Of a stretch of DNA of 31,745 bases, positions 1 to 6,509 are shown in pieces (positions within the stretch are counted from its first letter, which is position 1; every line of letters begins with the position of its first letter). This stretch comes from an uncultured Lachnoclostridium sp. GTDB taxonomy: Bacteria; Bacillota; Clostridia; Lachnospirales; Lachnospiraceae. Both the position numbers and the translations under genes were made by a program. The notes under the pieces are model-generated. The model made no database searches and had not been told where the DNA came from. It saw only the letters and a list, made by a program, of their open reading frames with translations. Location: assembly GCA_948330435.1 (NCBI GenBank), contig CAOJBY010000035.1, forward strand, positions 1 through 31,745, written 5' to 3'.

Positions 1-2
1 AA

Positions 3-293
3 TACGATGAAAAGGCCCATATGAGGGGGATCTATAAAGAGGGAGAGGAAGCCGGGTATCTCAAAGGACAACAGGAGGGTTACAGCAAAGGACAACAGGA
101 GGGGTACAGCAAAGGAGAAGAGGACGGCTACATAAAAGGCCAACTGGACGGCTACCAGAAAGGCGAGTCCGATCTGCTGCTCAAGCAGGTCCGCCAAAAG
201 TTGGAGAGAGGAAAAAGCATCCCTGTGATTGCCGAAGAGCTGGAGACCGAAGTGGCCGTGATTGAGGAAATTGCTGATAGGATAAAAATTTAG
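3..293 (+). CDS. Rpn-family nuclease/transposase-like protein, C-terminal end (5' end outside window)
   Basis: The reading frame is open from the window edge and ends with TAG at 291-293. The residues match the tails of the two complete relatives at 14299 and 17056, starting at their YDEKAHMRGIYKEGEE stretch, so this is the last ~96 residues of a third copy and not a separate 90-residue protein. The tail holds five 8-residue units of the form GYxKGxxx, encoded by a 24-bp tandem repeat, followed by the conserved end LERGKSIPVIAEELETEVAVIEEIA. The related genes have about 2.5 and 4 units. The Rpn family (PD-(D/E)XK superfamily) is linked to recombination-promoting nuclease activity; the catalytic part of this copy is not visible. 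Confidence 0.85.
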   Translation, partial: YDEKAHMRGIYKEGEEAGYLKGQQEGYSKGQQEGYSKGEEDGYIKGQLDGYQKGESDLLLKQVRQKLERGKSIPVIAEELETEVAVIEEIADRIKI

Positions 294-315
294 TTCCTTG
301 TGAAAGCTGGAATGG

Positions 316-453
316 GAGAATGAAAGCCTGCTGTGGAATTGGTGCATCACTTTCCAAGAAAAAGATTTCCGTGTGGGAGCATAATCGTTTTATGAAAAAA
401 ATGGTTGTCAAAAGAGTCTGCAATCTTACATAATTGAAAAGGGAAACAGTTAA
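316..453 (+). pseudogene. Possible GNAT acetyltransferase C-terminal remnant
   Basis: One frame reads ENESLLWNWCITFQEKDFRV..., meets an in-frame TAA at 379-381, then continues SFYEKNGCQKSLQSYIIEKG to a TAA at 451-453. The FYEKNG...QKS..YI.EK pattern is the usual end of a GNAT acetyltransferase, where the last helix and strand carry a Tyr near the CoA thiol. There is no start codon or upstream domain. The fragment stops one base before the first cassette repeat, which is where the 3' end of a cassette gene is expected. I read it as the tail of a decayed cassette; the family call rests on a short match. Confidence 0.35.
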
Positions 454-499
454 ATTCACTTTTATCGGGAAGCTGCGAAGAGTGTAAAATCGGTGCTTG
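454..499 (+). repeat. Cassette repeat, copy 1 (full)
   Basis: Contains ATTCACTTTTATCGGGAAG, then CTGCGAAGAGTGTAAAATCG. It is a near-consensus copy, placed directly after the GNAT remnant and 35 nt before the TraX-like start. Confidence 0.85.
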
Positions 500-534
500 T
501 AAGAATACTGCGAGAGATTGGCAGGAGGGGTAAT

Positions 535-1281
535 ATGAAACTGCAGCTGCGATTGAATGCAAATCATTTAAAACTGATAGCAATTATTGCCATGACGATA
601 GACCATGTATGTGATTTGATTTATCCCGGTTTTCCAACGGAACCGGGAGCAATGGCGTTACATATTGTGGGGCGTTTAACAGCCCCGATTATGTGGTTTT
701 TCGTGTGTGAGGGGTATTATTACACGCATAATGTAAAAAGGTATATGCTGCGAATGGGGATTTTTGCTGTGATTTCCCATTTTGCATATTGTTTTGCATT
801 CGGAATCAATCCAATTCCGTTCCGTACGGGAATTTTTAATCAGACAAGTGTTATGTACCCGCTTTTTATTGCGGTTTTGGTCCTGTGGATGCAGGACAAC
901 GATTTGCGGGTGAAGAATTGGGTAAAGAATATCCTGATCTTTGTATTGATTTGGAGTGCTTTTCCGGCGGATTGGAGCTGCATAGCCGTACTTGCAATAT
1001 TGGAAATGTATAAGAAAAGGGGAAACCTGAATGCACAGATGAGAGAAATGCTTCTGTATGTTGCAATCTATGCGGTGGTATCGTTCTTTTTTGTGAACAA
1101 GGTTTATGCTTTGGTACAGATTGGTGTTTTGCTGGTCTATCCTGTGTTAAAGCTATACAATGGAGAAAAAGGGAAAGCAAAATGGATGAAGTGGTTTTTT
1201 TATCTGTATTATCCAATCCATTTGATTTTTATTGGAGTGCTTCGCATCTGTATTTATGGAGATGCCGGTTTATTGTTTTAG
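535..1281 (+). CDS. TraX-family membrane acetyltransferase-like protein
   Basis: A 248-residue polytopic membrane protein. The start is ATG 535 behind AGGAGGGG at 523-530; the frame is open further up but that part overlaps the cassette repeat. Near the N-terminus it has LKLIAIIAMTIDHVCDLIYP, with the conserved IAMxIDH motif of the TraX family (named after the F-plasmid pilin N-acetylase). Further hydrophobic segments follow, including MWFFVCEGYYYTHNVKRYMLR, and it ends with the family-like FYLYYPIHLIFIGVLR. Chromosomal TraX-like proteins in Clostridia have no proven substrate; membrane O- or N-acetylation is an inference. It is a stand-alone cassette with no pilus or conjugation genes nearby. 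Confidence 0.85.
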   Translation: MKLQLRLNANHLKLIAIIAMTIDHVCDLIYPGFPTEPGAMALHIVGRLTAPIMWFFVCEGYYYTHNVKRYMLRMGIFAVISHFAYCFAFGINPIPFRTGIFNQTSVMYPLFIAVLVLWMQDNDLRVKNWVKNILIFVLIWSAFPADWSCIAVLAILEMYKKRGNLNAQMREMLLYVAIYAVVSFFFVNKVYALVQIGVLLVYPVLKLYNGEKGKAKWMKWFFYLYYPIHLIFIGVLRICIYGDAGLLF

Positions 1282-1420
1282 CAAAGGACAAAGCAGTTTG
1301 ATGCAGGAGAAAACAGCGGCTCATTGTCGAATCAACCGGTGGTTGAATTGGATGCGGTCAACTGCCAGTTCATTTCAGAATCCTTTTTTTGCTTATAAAC
1401 TAACTGCAAGGAGGTAGGTC

Positions 1421-1891
1421 ATGGAACAAGAAATGATAGGAAAATTTATATCAGCTTGTCGAAAGGAAAAGGGGCTTACACAAATGCAGTTGGCTGAAAA
1501 ATTAAACATTACCAATCGGGCAGTCTCAAAATGGGAAACAGGAAAAAGTATGCCGGATGTTTCGCTGATGCTTGAACTGTGCGGCATACTGGGGATTACG
1601 GTAAATGAACTGCTTAGTGGGGAAAGGATTGCGATGGAGGATTATCAGAAAAGAGCAGAAGAAAATCTTATGGAATTGCAGGCGAAAAAGGAAAGGGCAC
1701 AGAGAGAATACTATTTTATATTGAAAATTTTGATTGTAATTTTCAGTTCATTTTTTGTGATCAATATGGTTTTGAATTATTTCTTTCCGGAAATGCACTT
1801 TAACAATCTGCTGGGGTTGCTATCCATAGCGATTGCGGCTATTCTTTCGGTTAAGTGGTTTTTTAGAAATTATGAGATCAAACTAAGATAA
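1421..1891 (+). CDS. XRE-family HTH regulator with C-terminal membrane anchor
   Basis: A 156-residue protein with AAGGAGGT at 1408-1415 and ATG 1421. Residues ~7-62 form a Cro/CI-type helix-turn-helix: FISACRKEKGLTQMQLAEKL, then NITNRAVSKWETGKSMPDVS, with the classic SKWE.G recognition-helix end. A charged linker follows. Two hydrophobic segments near residues 98-122 (ILKILIVIFSSFFVINMVL) and 128-150 (LLGLLSIAIAAILSVKWFF) predict a membrane-tethered regulator. The family binds operator DNA as dimers; the target is unknown. The 140 nt upstream lack a standard repeat but contain a GTCAACTGCCAGTTC stretch at 1350-1364 resembling the variant at 12930. Confidence 0.9.
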   Translation: MEQEMIGKFISACRKEKGLTQMQLAEKLNITNRAVSKWETGKSMPDVSLMLELCGILGITVNELLSGERIAMEDYQKRAEENLMELQAKKERAQREYYFILKILIVIFSSFFVINMVLNYFFPEMHFNNLLGLLSIAIAAILSVKWFFRNYEIKLR

Positions 1892-1898
1892 GGACGAA

Positions 1899-1945
1899 TG
1901 GTTTTATTTCCCTTAAAAATCATGAAACCACAATCGGTATTTGAG
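1899..1945 (+). repeat. Variant cassette repeat: long-arm hairpin plus ATCGG core
   Basis: An imperfect inverted repeat (TGGTTTTAT near 1899, ATGAAACCA ending 1930) is followed at once by CAATCGGTATTTGAGAGG. It lies between the XRE stop and the lipoprotein start, where other cassettes have the standard repeat. Confidence 0.5.
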
Positions 1946-1955
1946 AGGAGAGATT

Positions 1956-2501
1956 ATGAAAAAACATCTAGTACAACCTTGCACAAATAGCAGTGAATTC
2001 TGCACTCGCTATCTACGCCAGTTGCACGTCTGTGAAGCTAGTCGTAGCACCACTACGCCGTCACTTCGCAGACGCACAACTGACGCAGATATCAAGCACA
2101 TTATTCACCACTATTTGTGCAAGGTTGTACTGGTTATTTTGTGTTCTTGCATATTGGCTTTGTCATTAACAGCGTGTGGAGCAGATTTTGACGGCAGCCG
2201 GACAGGAAATAGTGATGAGTTTGTGATGGACTATAAGGTATTGAATAAAACGGATGCTCAAGACCTAATGGCTGAAAAAGGAGACACGATCCATGCGGAA
2301 ATTATTGTAGAGGGCGGCAGCCTGTCATTGAAGATTCAGAAAGACGATGAAGTACCTGTCTATGAAAGTGAGGATGTTTCCTTTTCTGATGAATTTGATG
2401 TTGAGATTGAGGAAAGCGGAACGTATACGGTTTCCGTAACGGGTGAAAAAGCGAAAGGAAGTGTTAGGTTTACGGTAATTACGGTAGTTACGGAGCAATA
2501 A
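1956..2501 (+). CDS. Small lipoprotein with a hairpin element inserted in its signal peptide
   Basis: ATG 1956 follows GAGAGGAGAG. The frame is open to TAA 2499-2501 (181 residues). The C-terminal two thirds are a small extracytoplasmic domain with alternating strands (...YKVLNKTDAQDLMAEKGDT, then GTYTVSVTGEKAKGSVRFTV) that looks Ig-like. A lipobox LSLTAC|G sits at residue ~74, far too deep for a normal signal peptide. Removing 156 nt (one GTAC plus the 152-bp element between two GTACs) gives MKKHLVLVILCSCILALS then LTACG, a textbook lipoprotein signal with Cys at residue 22. The interruption therefore keeps the frame but puts ~52 charged and polar residues between the basic N-end and the hydrophobic core. 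Whether the product is still exported is unknown. Confidence 0.8.
   Translation: MKKHLVQPCTNSSEFCTRYLRQLHVCEASRSTTTPSLRRRTTDADIKHIIHHYLCKVVLVILCSCILALSLTACGADFDGSRTGNSDEFVMDYKVLNKTDAQDLMAEKGDTIHAEIIVEGGSLSLKIQKDDEVPVYESEDVSFSDEFDVEIEESGTYTVSVTGEKAKGSVRFTVITVVTEQ
1975..2126. mobile_element. MITE-like hairpin element flanked by GTAC
   Basis: A perfect 21-bp inverted repeat (1970-1990 and 2111-2131, beginning AGTACAACCTTGCACAAATA) encloses a second 22-bp imperfect inverted repeat (2016-2037 and 2064-2085) and a small tip hairpin (CGTAG 2043-2047, CTACG 2053-2057). GTAC occurs on both sides (1971-1974 and 2127-2130). Treating it as a duplicated target restores a normal lipoprotein signal sequence. 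The element has no coding capacity of its own. Its internal pairing makes it a long fold-back structure in DNA or RNA. Confidence 0.75.
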
Positions 2502-2513
2502 ATCAATAAGCAA

Positions 2514-2559
2514 ATTCCTGTTTGCCGGAAAGTGGCGAAGAGTGTGAAATTAGGAATTG
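2514..2559 (+). repeat. Cassette repeat, copy 2a
   Basis: Reads ATTCCTGTTTGCCGGAAAG then TGGCGAAGAGTGTGAAATTA. It starts 12 nt after the lipoprotein stop and is immediately followed by a second copy, so this junction holds a tandem pair: a cassette scar with no gene between. Confidence 0.85.
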
Positions 2560-2567
2560 AAATACAA

Positions 2568-2613
2568 AATCCCATTTACCGTGAAGTTGCGAAGCATGTG
2601 AAATCGGATTCTG
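2568..2613 (+). repeat. Cassette repeat, copy 2b
   Basis: Reads AATCCCATTTACCGTGAAG then TTGCGAAGCATGTGAAATCG. It is the second of two adjacent copies and ends 15 nt before the GNAT start. The 8-nt spacer between 2a and 2b suggests complete loss of a cassette body. Confidence 0.85.
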
Positions 2614-2628
2614 TGGAGGTAAGACAAG

Positions 2629-3213
2629 ATGAATACGCCTGCGTTGGAAACAGAACGCTTGATTTTAAGAAAGTTTACGGAAAATGACATAGAAGCTCTT
2701 TTTCTTATTCTTAAGGATGAAGAAGTCAATAAATTTTTGCCGTGGTATCCTGTGAAAAGTTTGGAGGAGACAAAGAAATTTTACGAGGAAAGATATGCTT
2801 CAAAATATGTACAGTCACAAGGATATGCCTATGCTATCTGTCTGAAAGAGAATGATTTTCCTGTAGGGTATATCAAAGTGGATATGGAAGAGCACCATGA
2901 TTTTGGCTATGGGCTGCGTAAAGAATTTTGGCAAAAGGGGATTGCCACAGAAGCGGGGAAAGCTGTAGTGGAGCAAGTAAAAAAAGACGGGCTGCCATAT
3001 ATCACAGCAACGCATGACAAAAATAATCCAAGAAGCGGAAATGTGATGAAAAAAGTAGGAATGAAATATTGCTACTCATTTGAAGAACAATGGCAGCCGA
3101 AAGATTTTCCCGTCATATTCAGAATGTATCAGCTTAACTTGGATGGCAATGCTGATTTTGTATACAGGAAATATTGGAATGAGTCTGAGAATCATTTTGT
3201 TGAGCAATTATAG
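2629..3213 (+). CDS. GNAT acetyltransferase, RimJ/RimL type
   Basis: A 194-residue protein with ATG 2629 behind GGAGGTAAGACAAG. It opens with LETERLILRKFTENDIEALF, the standard start of Acetyltransf_3 proteins. The acetyl-CoA pyrophosphate loop is visible as FWQKGIATEAGKAVVEQVKK (Q-x-x-G-x-A/G pattern) near residues 104-123. Then comes HDKNNPRSGNVMKKVGMKY, the usual N...S..V..K.GM segment of motif B. Family members acetylate N-termini, small metabolites or antibiotics; the substrate is not predictable here. The last ~25 residues extend past the usual end. It is a stand-alone cassette. Confidence 0.92.
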   Translation: MNTPALETERLILRKFTENDIEALFLILKDEEVNKFLPWYPVKSLEETKKFYEERYASKYVQSQGYAYAICLKENDFPVGYIKVDMEEHHDFGYGLRKEFWQKGIATEAGKAVVEQVKKDGLPYITATHDKNNPRSGNVMKKVGMKYCYSFEEQWQPKDFPVIFRMYQLNLDGNADFVYRKYWNESENHFVEQL

Positions 3214-3237
3214 GTTTATCATGATAAATCGGTATTG
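3214..3237 (+). repeat. Short variant cassette repeat: palindrome plus ATCGG
   Basis: The perfect palindrome TTTATCATGATAAA is directly followed by TCGGTATTGGGG. It sits at the GNAT stop and 11 nt before the next start. It lacks the TGCGAAGAG middle part. Confidence 0.55.
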
Positions 3238-3247
3238 GGGGGCTATT

Positions 3248-3685
3248 ATGGAGGAGCTATTGGTTTATGGGATTTTGCTATATGAGGAATTGGTAACAGA
3301 AAATGAGTATAACAAACGGCTTGATGAATTATTTCTCAGTACGCCTGAAAAGGATGATTTATTTGATGATTTGCTCTATTTAGAATCTGAAACAGACATT
3401 AAAAAAGCTATCATATATGTGAGGACACATATTGATTACAATAATCTTGACCTTGATTTATTTGGTAAAATTTTGATGAGCAAATTAAAAGAGGTTTATG
3501 ATAATTATTCGGATATAGGAGAATTTGCAGGGCGAATGTTTAACTTGTGGGAAAGCTTGCCTGGGAATCTCCAGACTATAGAACCATTTTGGACGCTTAG
3601 TTATGCTGATGACCCCTTATCATGGGGAGATCAAGAACAGACCAGAAATATTTATGAGCGTATGTTGTATTACTATAGAGATTAA
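3248..3685 (+). CDS. Uncharacterised 145-residue acidic protein
   Basis: ATG 3248 lies behind GGGGGGC and gives a compact protein starting MEELLVYGILLYEELVTENE; the longer open frame upstream lies inside the GNAT gene and is unlikely to be used. The sequence is acidic and mostly helical (FLSTPEKDDLFDDLLYLESE), with a tryptophan-rich C-terminal third (LWESLPGNLQ...FWTLSYADDPLSWGD). There is no signal peptide or membrane segment. I do not recognise the family; size and character resemble small immunity or antitoxin-like cytoplasmic proteins, which is only an impression. It is a separate cassette. Confidence 0.75.
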   Translation: MEELLVYGILLYEELVTENEYNKRLDELFLSTPEKDDLFDDLLYLESETDIKKAIIYVRTHIDYNNLDLDLFGKILMSKLKEVYDNYSDIGEFAGRMFNLWESLPGNLQTIEPFWTLSYADDPLSWGDQEQTRNIYERMLYYYRD

Positions 3686-3697
3686 ACTCATATAGCC

Positions 3698-3742
3698 ATT
3701 CCAGTTTATCAGGAAAGTGCCAAGAGCGTAAAATCGGAGGTT
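3698..3742 (+). repeat. Cassette repeat, copy 3
   Basis: Reads ATTCCAGTTTATCAGGAAAG then TGCCAAGAGCGTAAAATCGG. The hairpin stem is TCC/GGA. It starts 12 nt after the upstream stop, and its end supplies the GGAGG used by the next gene. Confidence 0.88.
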
Positions 3743-3752
3743 ATAGCAAAGA

Positions 3753-4001
3753 ATGGAAGATAAAAAAATATTACTTGACAATATCCATAAAATTCACACA
3801 ACTGAAATGGGAATTGCTAGAATTAAAAGAAACCTAAAAATAGATGCAGCAGATGTTGTTGAATATTGCAAAAATAAGGTTCTATTAGAAAATTGTAAAA
3901 TATACAGACAAGGTAAAAATTGGTATTGTGAGGTAGAAAACATCAAAATTACGATCAACTCATATAGTTATACAATTATTACCGCACATATTGTTAAGTA
4001 A
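3753..4001 (+). CDS. DUF3781 family protein
   Basis: An 82-residue protein with ATG 3753 and GGAGG at 3736-3740. The pattern (LLDNIHKIHTTEMGIARIKR, then a YCKNK segment, then GKNWYCEVENIKITINSYSY, then TIITAHIVK) is what I know as DUF3781, a small protein common in Clostridia and often found next to acetyltransferases or other orphan genes. The fold appears alpha/beta with no membrane or secretion signal. The function is unknown. The following gene starts only 25 nt downstream with no full repeat between, so the two may have travelled together. Confidence 0.8.
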   Translation: MEDKKILLDNIHKIHTTEMGIARIKRNLKIDAADVVEYCKNKVLLENCKIYRQGKNWYCEVENIKITINSYSYTIITAHIVK

Positions 4002-4026
4002 ATTCGTGATCGGAGCGTGTTTCAAT

Positions 4027-4800
4027 ATGTCTATAACTACGATAAAAAATGATTATATGTCCCTTGGAGTAGTTCGCTATTTCCAATCTGACAGGTGTAT
4101 CAATCATGCAATTCTGCGGAAGTTTAACCAGGGAAAGATACCCTCAGTGTACAAGGGGACACACGCCCCAAGTGCCATCTTTTGGCGGTTGGCGGCGTTA
4201 ACGTCAATCGGCGTACGTCCAGTACGCCTCATTCCGTTGCCTTGCCAGCCACCAAAATACGGCACTTGGGGTCCGAAGGAGTTTTGCGCCTCAGATTTGT
4301 GATTCTGCAAGGCACTGGAACGAAGCGTACTGGACGTACGCTGAGCGACAGTAACGCAGCAGAATCGCAAATCTGAGATGCAAAACCGTGTGTCCCCTTG
4401 TACACTGAGGGTAAAGGCGGATGAATTAGTTACATTTGACTGCGGCCTGATGGAGTTAAGGGAAATAGAAGAATCCGAAATAAATTTGCCCCCAAAGGGT
4501 GAACAGCTCCTTGCAGTCATTGTGCGTCCCGAAATTGAGCCTGATTATAGATTAGAGCAGGGGCAGCGGTTTGAATTTTGCGGCTATGATTTGGTGGAGA
4601 TCTCCACATGCATTAGTGCCATAACGAATTGCGGGGCCAAATTTGATTCCATTGATTATGCAGCACTGAATCCGTATGGATTAATTTCATCTTACAGAGA
4701 AGCCGTAAATACGCAGTTGGATTTGCATGAAAAATACTCGGAGGAATCTCATGCATATTGTGAGATTGTAGAGATTTGGCGTTGGTTCATAAACGGGTAA
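4027..4800 (+). pseudogene. Unknown cassette gene interrupted by a T-shaped hairpin element
   Basis: The upstream part starts at ATG 4027 (MSITTIKNDYMSLGVVRYFQ...) and runs to ...FNQGKIP at 4143. The downstream part resumes at about 4411 as VKADELVTFDCGLMELREIE and runs to TAA 4798-4800. Both parts are in the same frame, and dropping ~267 nt gives a smooth GKIP-VKADELV junction, so this was one gene of about 168 residues. Inside the insert the frame meets TGA at 4300-4302 and 4342-4344. The C-terminal part could restart at ATG 4378 within the element, but no ribosome binding site precedes it. I do not recognise the protein family; the C-terminal half is soluble and acidic. Confidence 0.7.
4139..4413. 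mobile_element. T-shaped (cruciform) hairpin element inserted in a coding sequence
   Basis: A perfect 27-bp inverted repeat forms the outer stem (4139-4165 with 4387-4413, starting TACCCTCAGTGTACAAGGGG). Inside are two arms. Arm 1 is closed by CCCCAAGTGCC/GGCACTTGGGG (4167-4271). Arm 2 is closed by an imperfect 28-bp repeat (4281-4308 with 4359-4386). Each arm has an inner hairpin: GGCGTAC-GTCCA-GTACGCC (4210-4228) and AGCGTAC-TGGAC-GTACGCT (4324-4342). The two 5-nt loops are exact reverse complements. There is no meaningful coding capacity. Confidence 0.8.
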
Positions 4801-4810
4801 TTACCCTTTA

Positions 4811-4847
4811 TGTGATTTCACAATCGGGATTTGGATAGGGCGGTAAG
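4811..4847 (+). repeat. Variant cassette repeat: hairpin, ATCGG, GGATAGGGCGGTAAG
   Basis: The hairpin TGTGATTTCACA is followed by ATCGGGATTTGGATAGGGCG then GTAAG. Its right half is nearly identical to the copy at 11491-11537, which defines a subclass. Confidence 0.7.
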
Positions 4848-4881
4848 TGGAATATGATCATTAAATGAAAGGAATTCTCTT

Positions 4882-5682
4882 ATGGGAAAACTAAATGTTG
4901 ATGGAACGGAAATACAAGTCTTACAGATTGAGGAAGATGATTATATCTCCTTAACCGATATGGTAAGAAAAATTAACAATGGGCCTGCCCTGATAGAAAA
5001 ATGGTTACGCAACAAGAATACAATAGAATTTCTCGGCATATGGGAAGAAATGTATAATGCAGACTTCAATGCTGCCGCCTATGAAGAAATCATGCTGGAG
5101 GCAGGATTAAACCGTTTTATTATGTCGGTTAAGCAATGGGTATCCCGCACAAATTCAAAGGGGATTGTAGCAAAAGCAGGACGGTATGGCGGTACATACG
5201 CATATAAAGATATTGCGTTTGAGTTTGCAAGCTGGGTATCTCCGCAATTCAAATTATACCTTATCAAGGAATTTGAGCGGCTAAAGAAAGAAGAACAAGC
5301 TTTACTTGGATGGAGTGCTAAGAGAGAATTGGCAAAAATTAACTACCGGATACATACAGATGCCATTAAGGTTAATCTCATTCCGCCGGAACTTACGCTA
5401 CAGCAGACATCTATTATTTACGCATCTGAAGCTGATGTGCTGAATATGGCATTATTTGGCATGACGGCGAAGCAATGGCGTGATAAGAATCCTGATAAAA
5501 AGGGTAATATCAGGGATTATGCGAGCATAAGTGAATTGATATGCCTGTCAAACATGGAAAACATTAATGCAGTACTGATTGAAGATGGACTGAATCAGAA
5601 AGAACGTTTAATAAAACTCAATAAAATTGCAATACATCAGATGTCAATTTTGGAAGAACAGACTACAAAAATTTTGAAGTGA
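4882..5682 (+). CDS. KilA-N domain protein
   Basis: A 266-residue protein with AAAGGAATTC upstream of ATG 4882. Residues ~1-125 match the KilA-N fold: an early YISLTDMVRKINNGPALIEK segment, a long helical middle, then GIVAKAGRYGGTYAYKDIAF and EFASWVSPQFKLYLIKEFER, the family's signature. The C-terminal ~140 residues are helical, including KREL...AIKVNLIPPEL and a YASEADVLNMALFGMTAKQW stretch. KilA-N is a DNA-binding module of phages and large DNA viruses, also found as orphan genes in bacteria. No other phage genes are nearby, so it looks like a phage-derived passenger in the array. A strong palindrome follows the stop. Confidence 0.92.
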   Translation: MGKLNVDGTEIQVLQIEEDDYISLTDMVRKINNGPALIEKWLRNKNTIEFLGIWEEMYNADFNAAAYEEIMLEAGLNRFIMSVKQWVSRTNSKGIVAKAGRYGGTYAYKDIAFEFASWVSPQFKLYLIKEFERLKKEEQALLGWSAKRELAKINYRIHTDAIKVNLIPPELTLQQTSIIYASEADVLNMALFGMTAKQWRDKNPDKKGNIRDYASISELICLSNMENINAVLIEDGLNQKERLIKLNKIAIHQMSILEEQTTKILK

Positions 5683-5683
5683 T

Positions 5684-5711
5684 TTAATTCCCCCGAATTC
5701 GGGGGAATTAA
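5684..5711 (+). terminator. Perfect 28-bp palindrome, likely terminator
   Basis: TTAATTCCCCC, GAATTC, then GGGGGAATTAA form an uninterrupted palindrome starting two bases after the KilA-N stop. Only short A/T runs follow, so it may act as a two-way terminator or as an mRNA 3' end stabiliser. Confidence 0.6.
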
Positions 5712-5713
5712 AA

Positions 5714-5956
5714 AAGGACAGCACCGAACGGATAATCAATCGCTTAACCTATGACCAATTGAAAAAGAAAGTGTCAGAAGAACGAAAAGAACACTTAAAA
5801 TTATTAAATGTTGTAAGTAATGATGAAAATGCAATTTGGCTTATTGATTATTGGTGTGGGAAAGATATTCGAGGGCTTATACAAATGCCATTTTCAAGAC
5901 ATTGGATTATGCACGTAGAAGCAAGTTTGCGTATAAAAAACAAGATACATTCATAA
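5714..5956 (+). pseudogene. 5'-truncated cassette gene, family unknown
   Basis: An open frame without ATG reads KKDSTERIINRLTYDQLKKK from the palindrome, then KVSEERKEHLKLLNVVSNDE and ends IQMPFSRHWIMHVEASLRI before TAA. A TTG at 5759 could in theory start a 65-residue peptide but has no ribosome binding site. The coherent charged and helical sequence upstream of the TTG shows the true start has been lost, probably by fusion to the end of the KilA-N cassette. I do not recognise the family. It is followed by a proper cassette repeat, as expected for the 3' end of a cassette. Confidence 0.55.
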
Positions 5957-5961
5957 GTGCA

Positions 5962-6006
5962 AATCACTTTTAACGGGAAACTGCAAAGAGCATAAAATCG
6001 GGATTT
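5962..6006 (+). repeat. Cassette repeat, copy 4
   Basis: Reads AATCACTTTTAACGGGAAAC then TGCAAAGAGCATAAAATCGG. It begins 5 nt after the upstream stop and ends 19 nt before the next start. Confidence 0.85.
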
Positions 6007-6025
6007 ATAAATGAGAGGAAACAGA

Positions 6026-6442
6026 ATGAGAAATCCAGAAGAAACGGTTGGAAAAATGATAGACAAAGCAAGTACAAGCTTTATCGCTTATGTGGATAAT
6101 GATGGCTTTCCGATTACAAAGGCTATGCTGAAACCAAGAGCAAGAAACGGTATCAGGGAGATATGGTTTTCAACGAATACGTCATCCAATAAAGTGTCGT
6201 GTTTTCGAAAAAACAGTAAAGCGAGCGTTTACTTCATTGACAAAAGGTTTTTCAGAGGTGTTAGCTTAGTAGGAACGGTTGAAGTGTTGGAAACTGCGGA
6301 AGCCAAGGAAAGAATTTGGCGAACGGGGGATGAAATGTATTACAAGGGCGGCGTGACAGACCCGGATTATTGCGTATTAAAATTTACCGCAAGCAAAGGC
6401 AGATATTACAGCAATTTTAAGTCTGAGGATTTTTGTATCTGA
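6026..6442 (+). CDS. Pyridoxamine 5'-phosphate oxidase-like flavin-binding protein
   Basis: A 138-residue protein. ATG 6026 lies 6 nt after GAGAGG; an earlier in-frame ATG at 6011 overlaps that Shine-Dalgarno and is rejected. The split-barrel FMN-binding pattern is clear: FIAYVDNDGFPITKAMLKPR near residues 20-39, IREIWFSTNTSSNKVSCFRK, then NSKASVYFIDKRFFRGVSLV and GTVEVLETAEAKERIW. The end, YCVLKFTASKGRYYSNFKSE, matches the general-stress/PPOX subgroup that binds FMN or F420-like cofactors. It is too short to be the biosynthetic PdxH. It probably binds flavin; the substrate is unknown. A single cassette. Confidence 0.9.
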   Translation: MRNPEETVGKMIDKASTSFIAYVDNDGFPITKAMLKPRARNGIREIWFSTNTSSNKVSCFRKNSKASVYFIDKRFFRGVSLVGTVEVLETAEAKERIWRTGDEMYYKGGVTDPDYCVLKFTASKGRYYSNFKSEDFCI

Positions 6443-6448
6443 CTGACT

Positions 6449-6470
6449 GATTTCGGTTTGCCGGAAAATC
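6449..6470 (+). repeat. Partial cassette repeat
   Basis: GATTTCGGTTTGCCGGAAAA keeps only the hairpin half (TCNGTTTGCCGGA); the TGCGAAGAGCGTAAAA part is missing. It lies 6 nt after the PPOX-like stop. Confidence 0.6.
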
Positions 6471-6509
6471 ACATATAAAGGGAAAGCAAGATTTAAGGAG
6501 GATAATTGA

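Noticed and set aside
535..1281. TraX-like gene as part of a conjugative element
   Set aside because: No relaxase, type IV secretion or pilin genes occur nearby.
4139..4413. GTAC as target duplication of the T-shaped element
   Set aside because: Removing the 251 nt between the two GTACs leaves the host gene out of frame; removal of ~267 nt between 4144 and 4410 fits better.
4882..5682. KilA-N gene as evidence for a prophage
   Set aside because: No other phage structural, lysis or packaging gene is present; it is a lone passenger.
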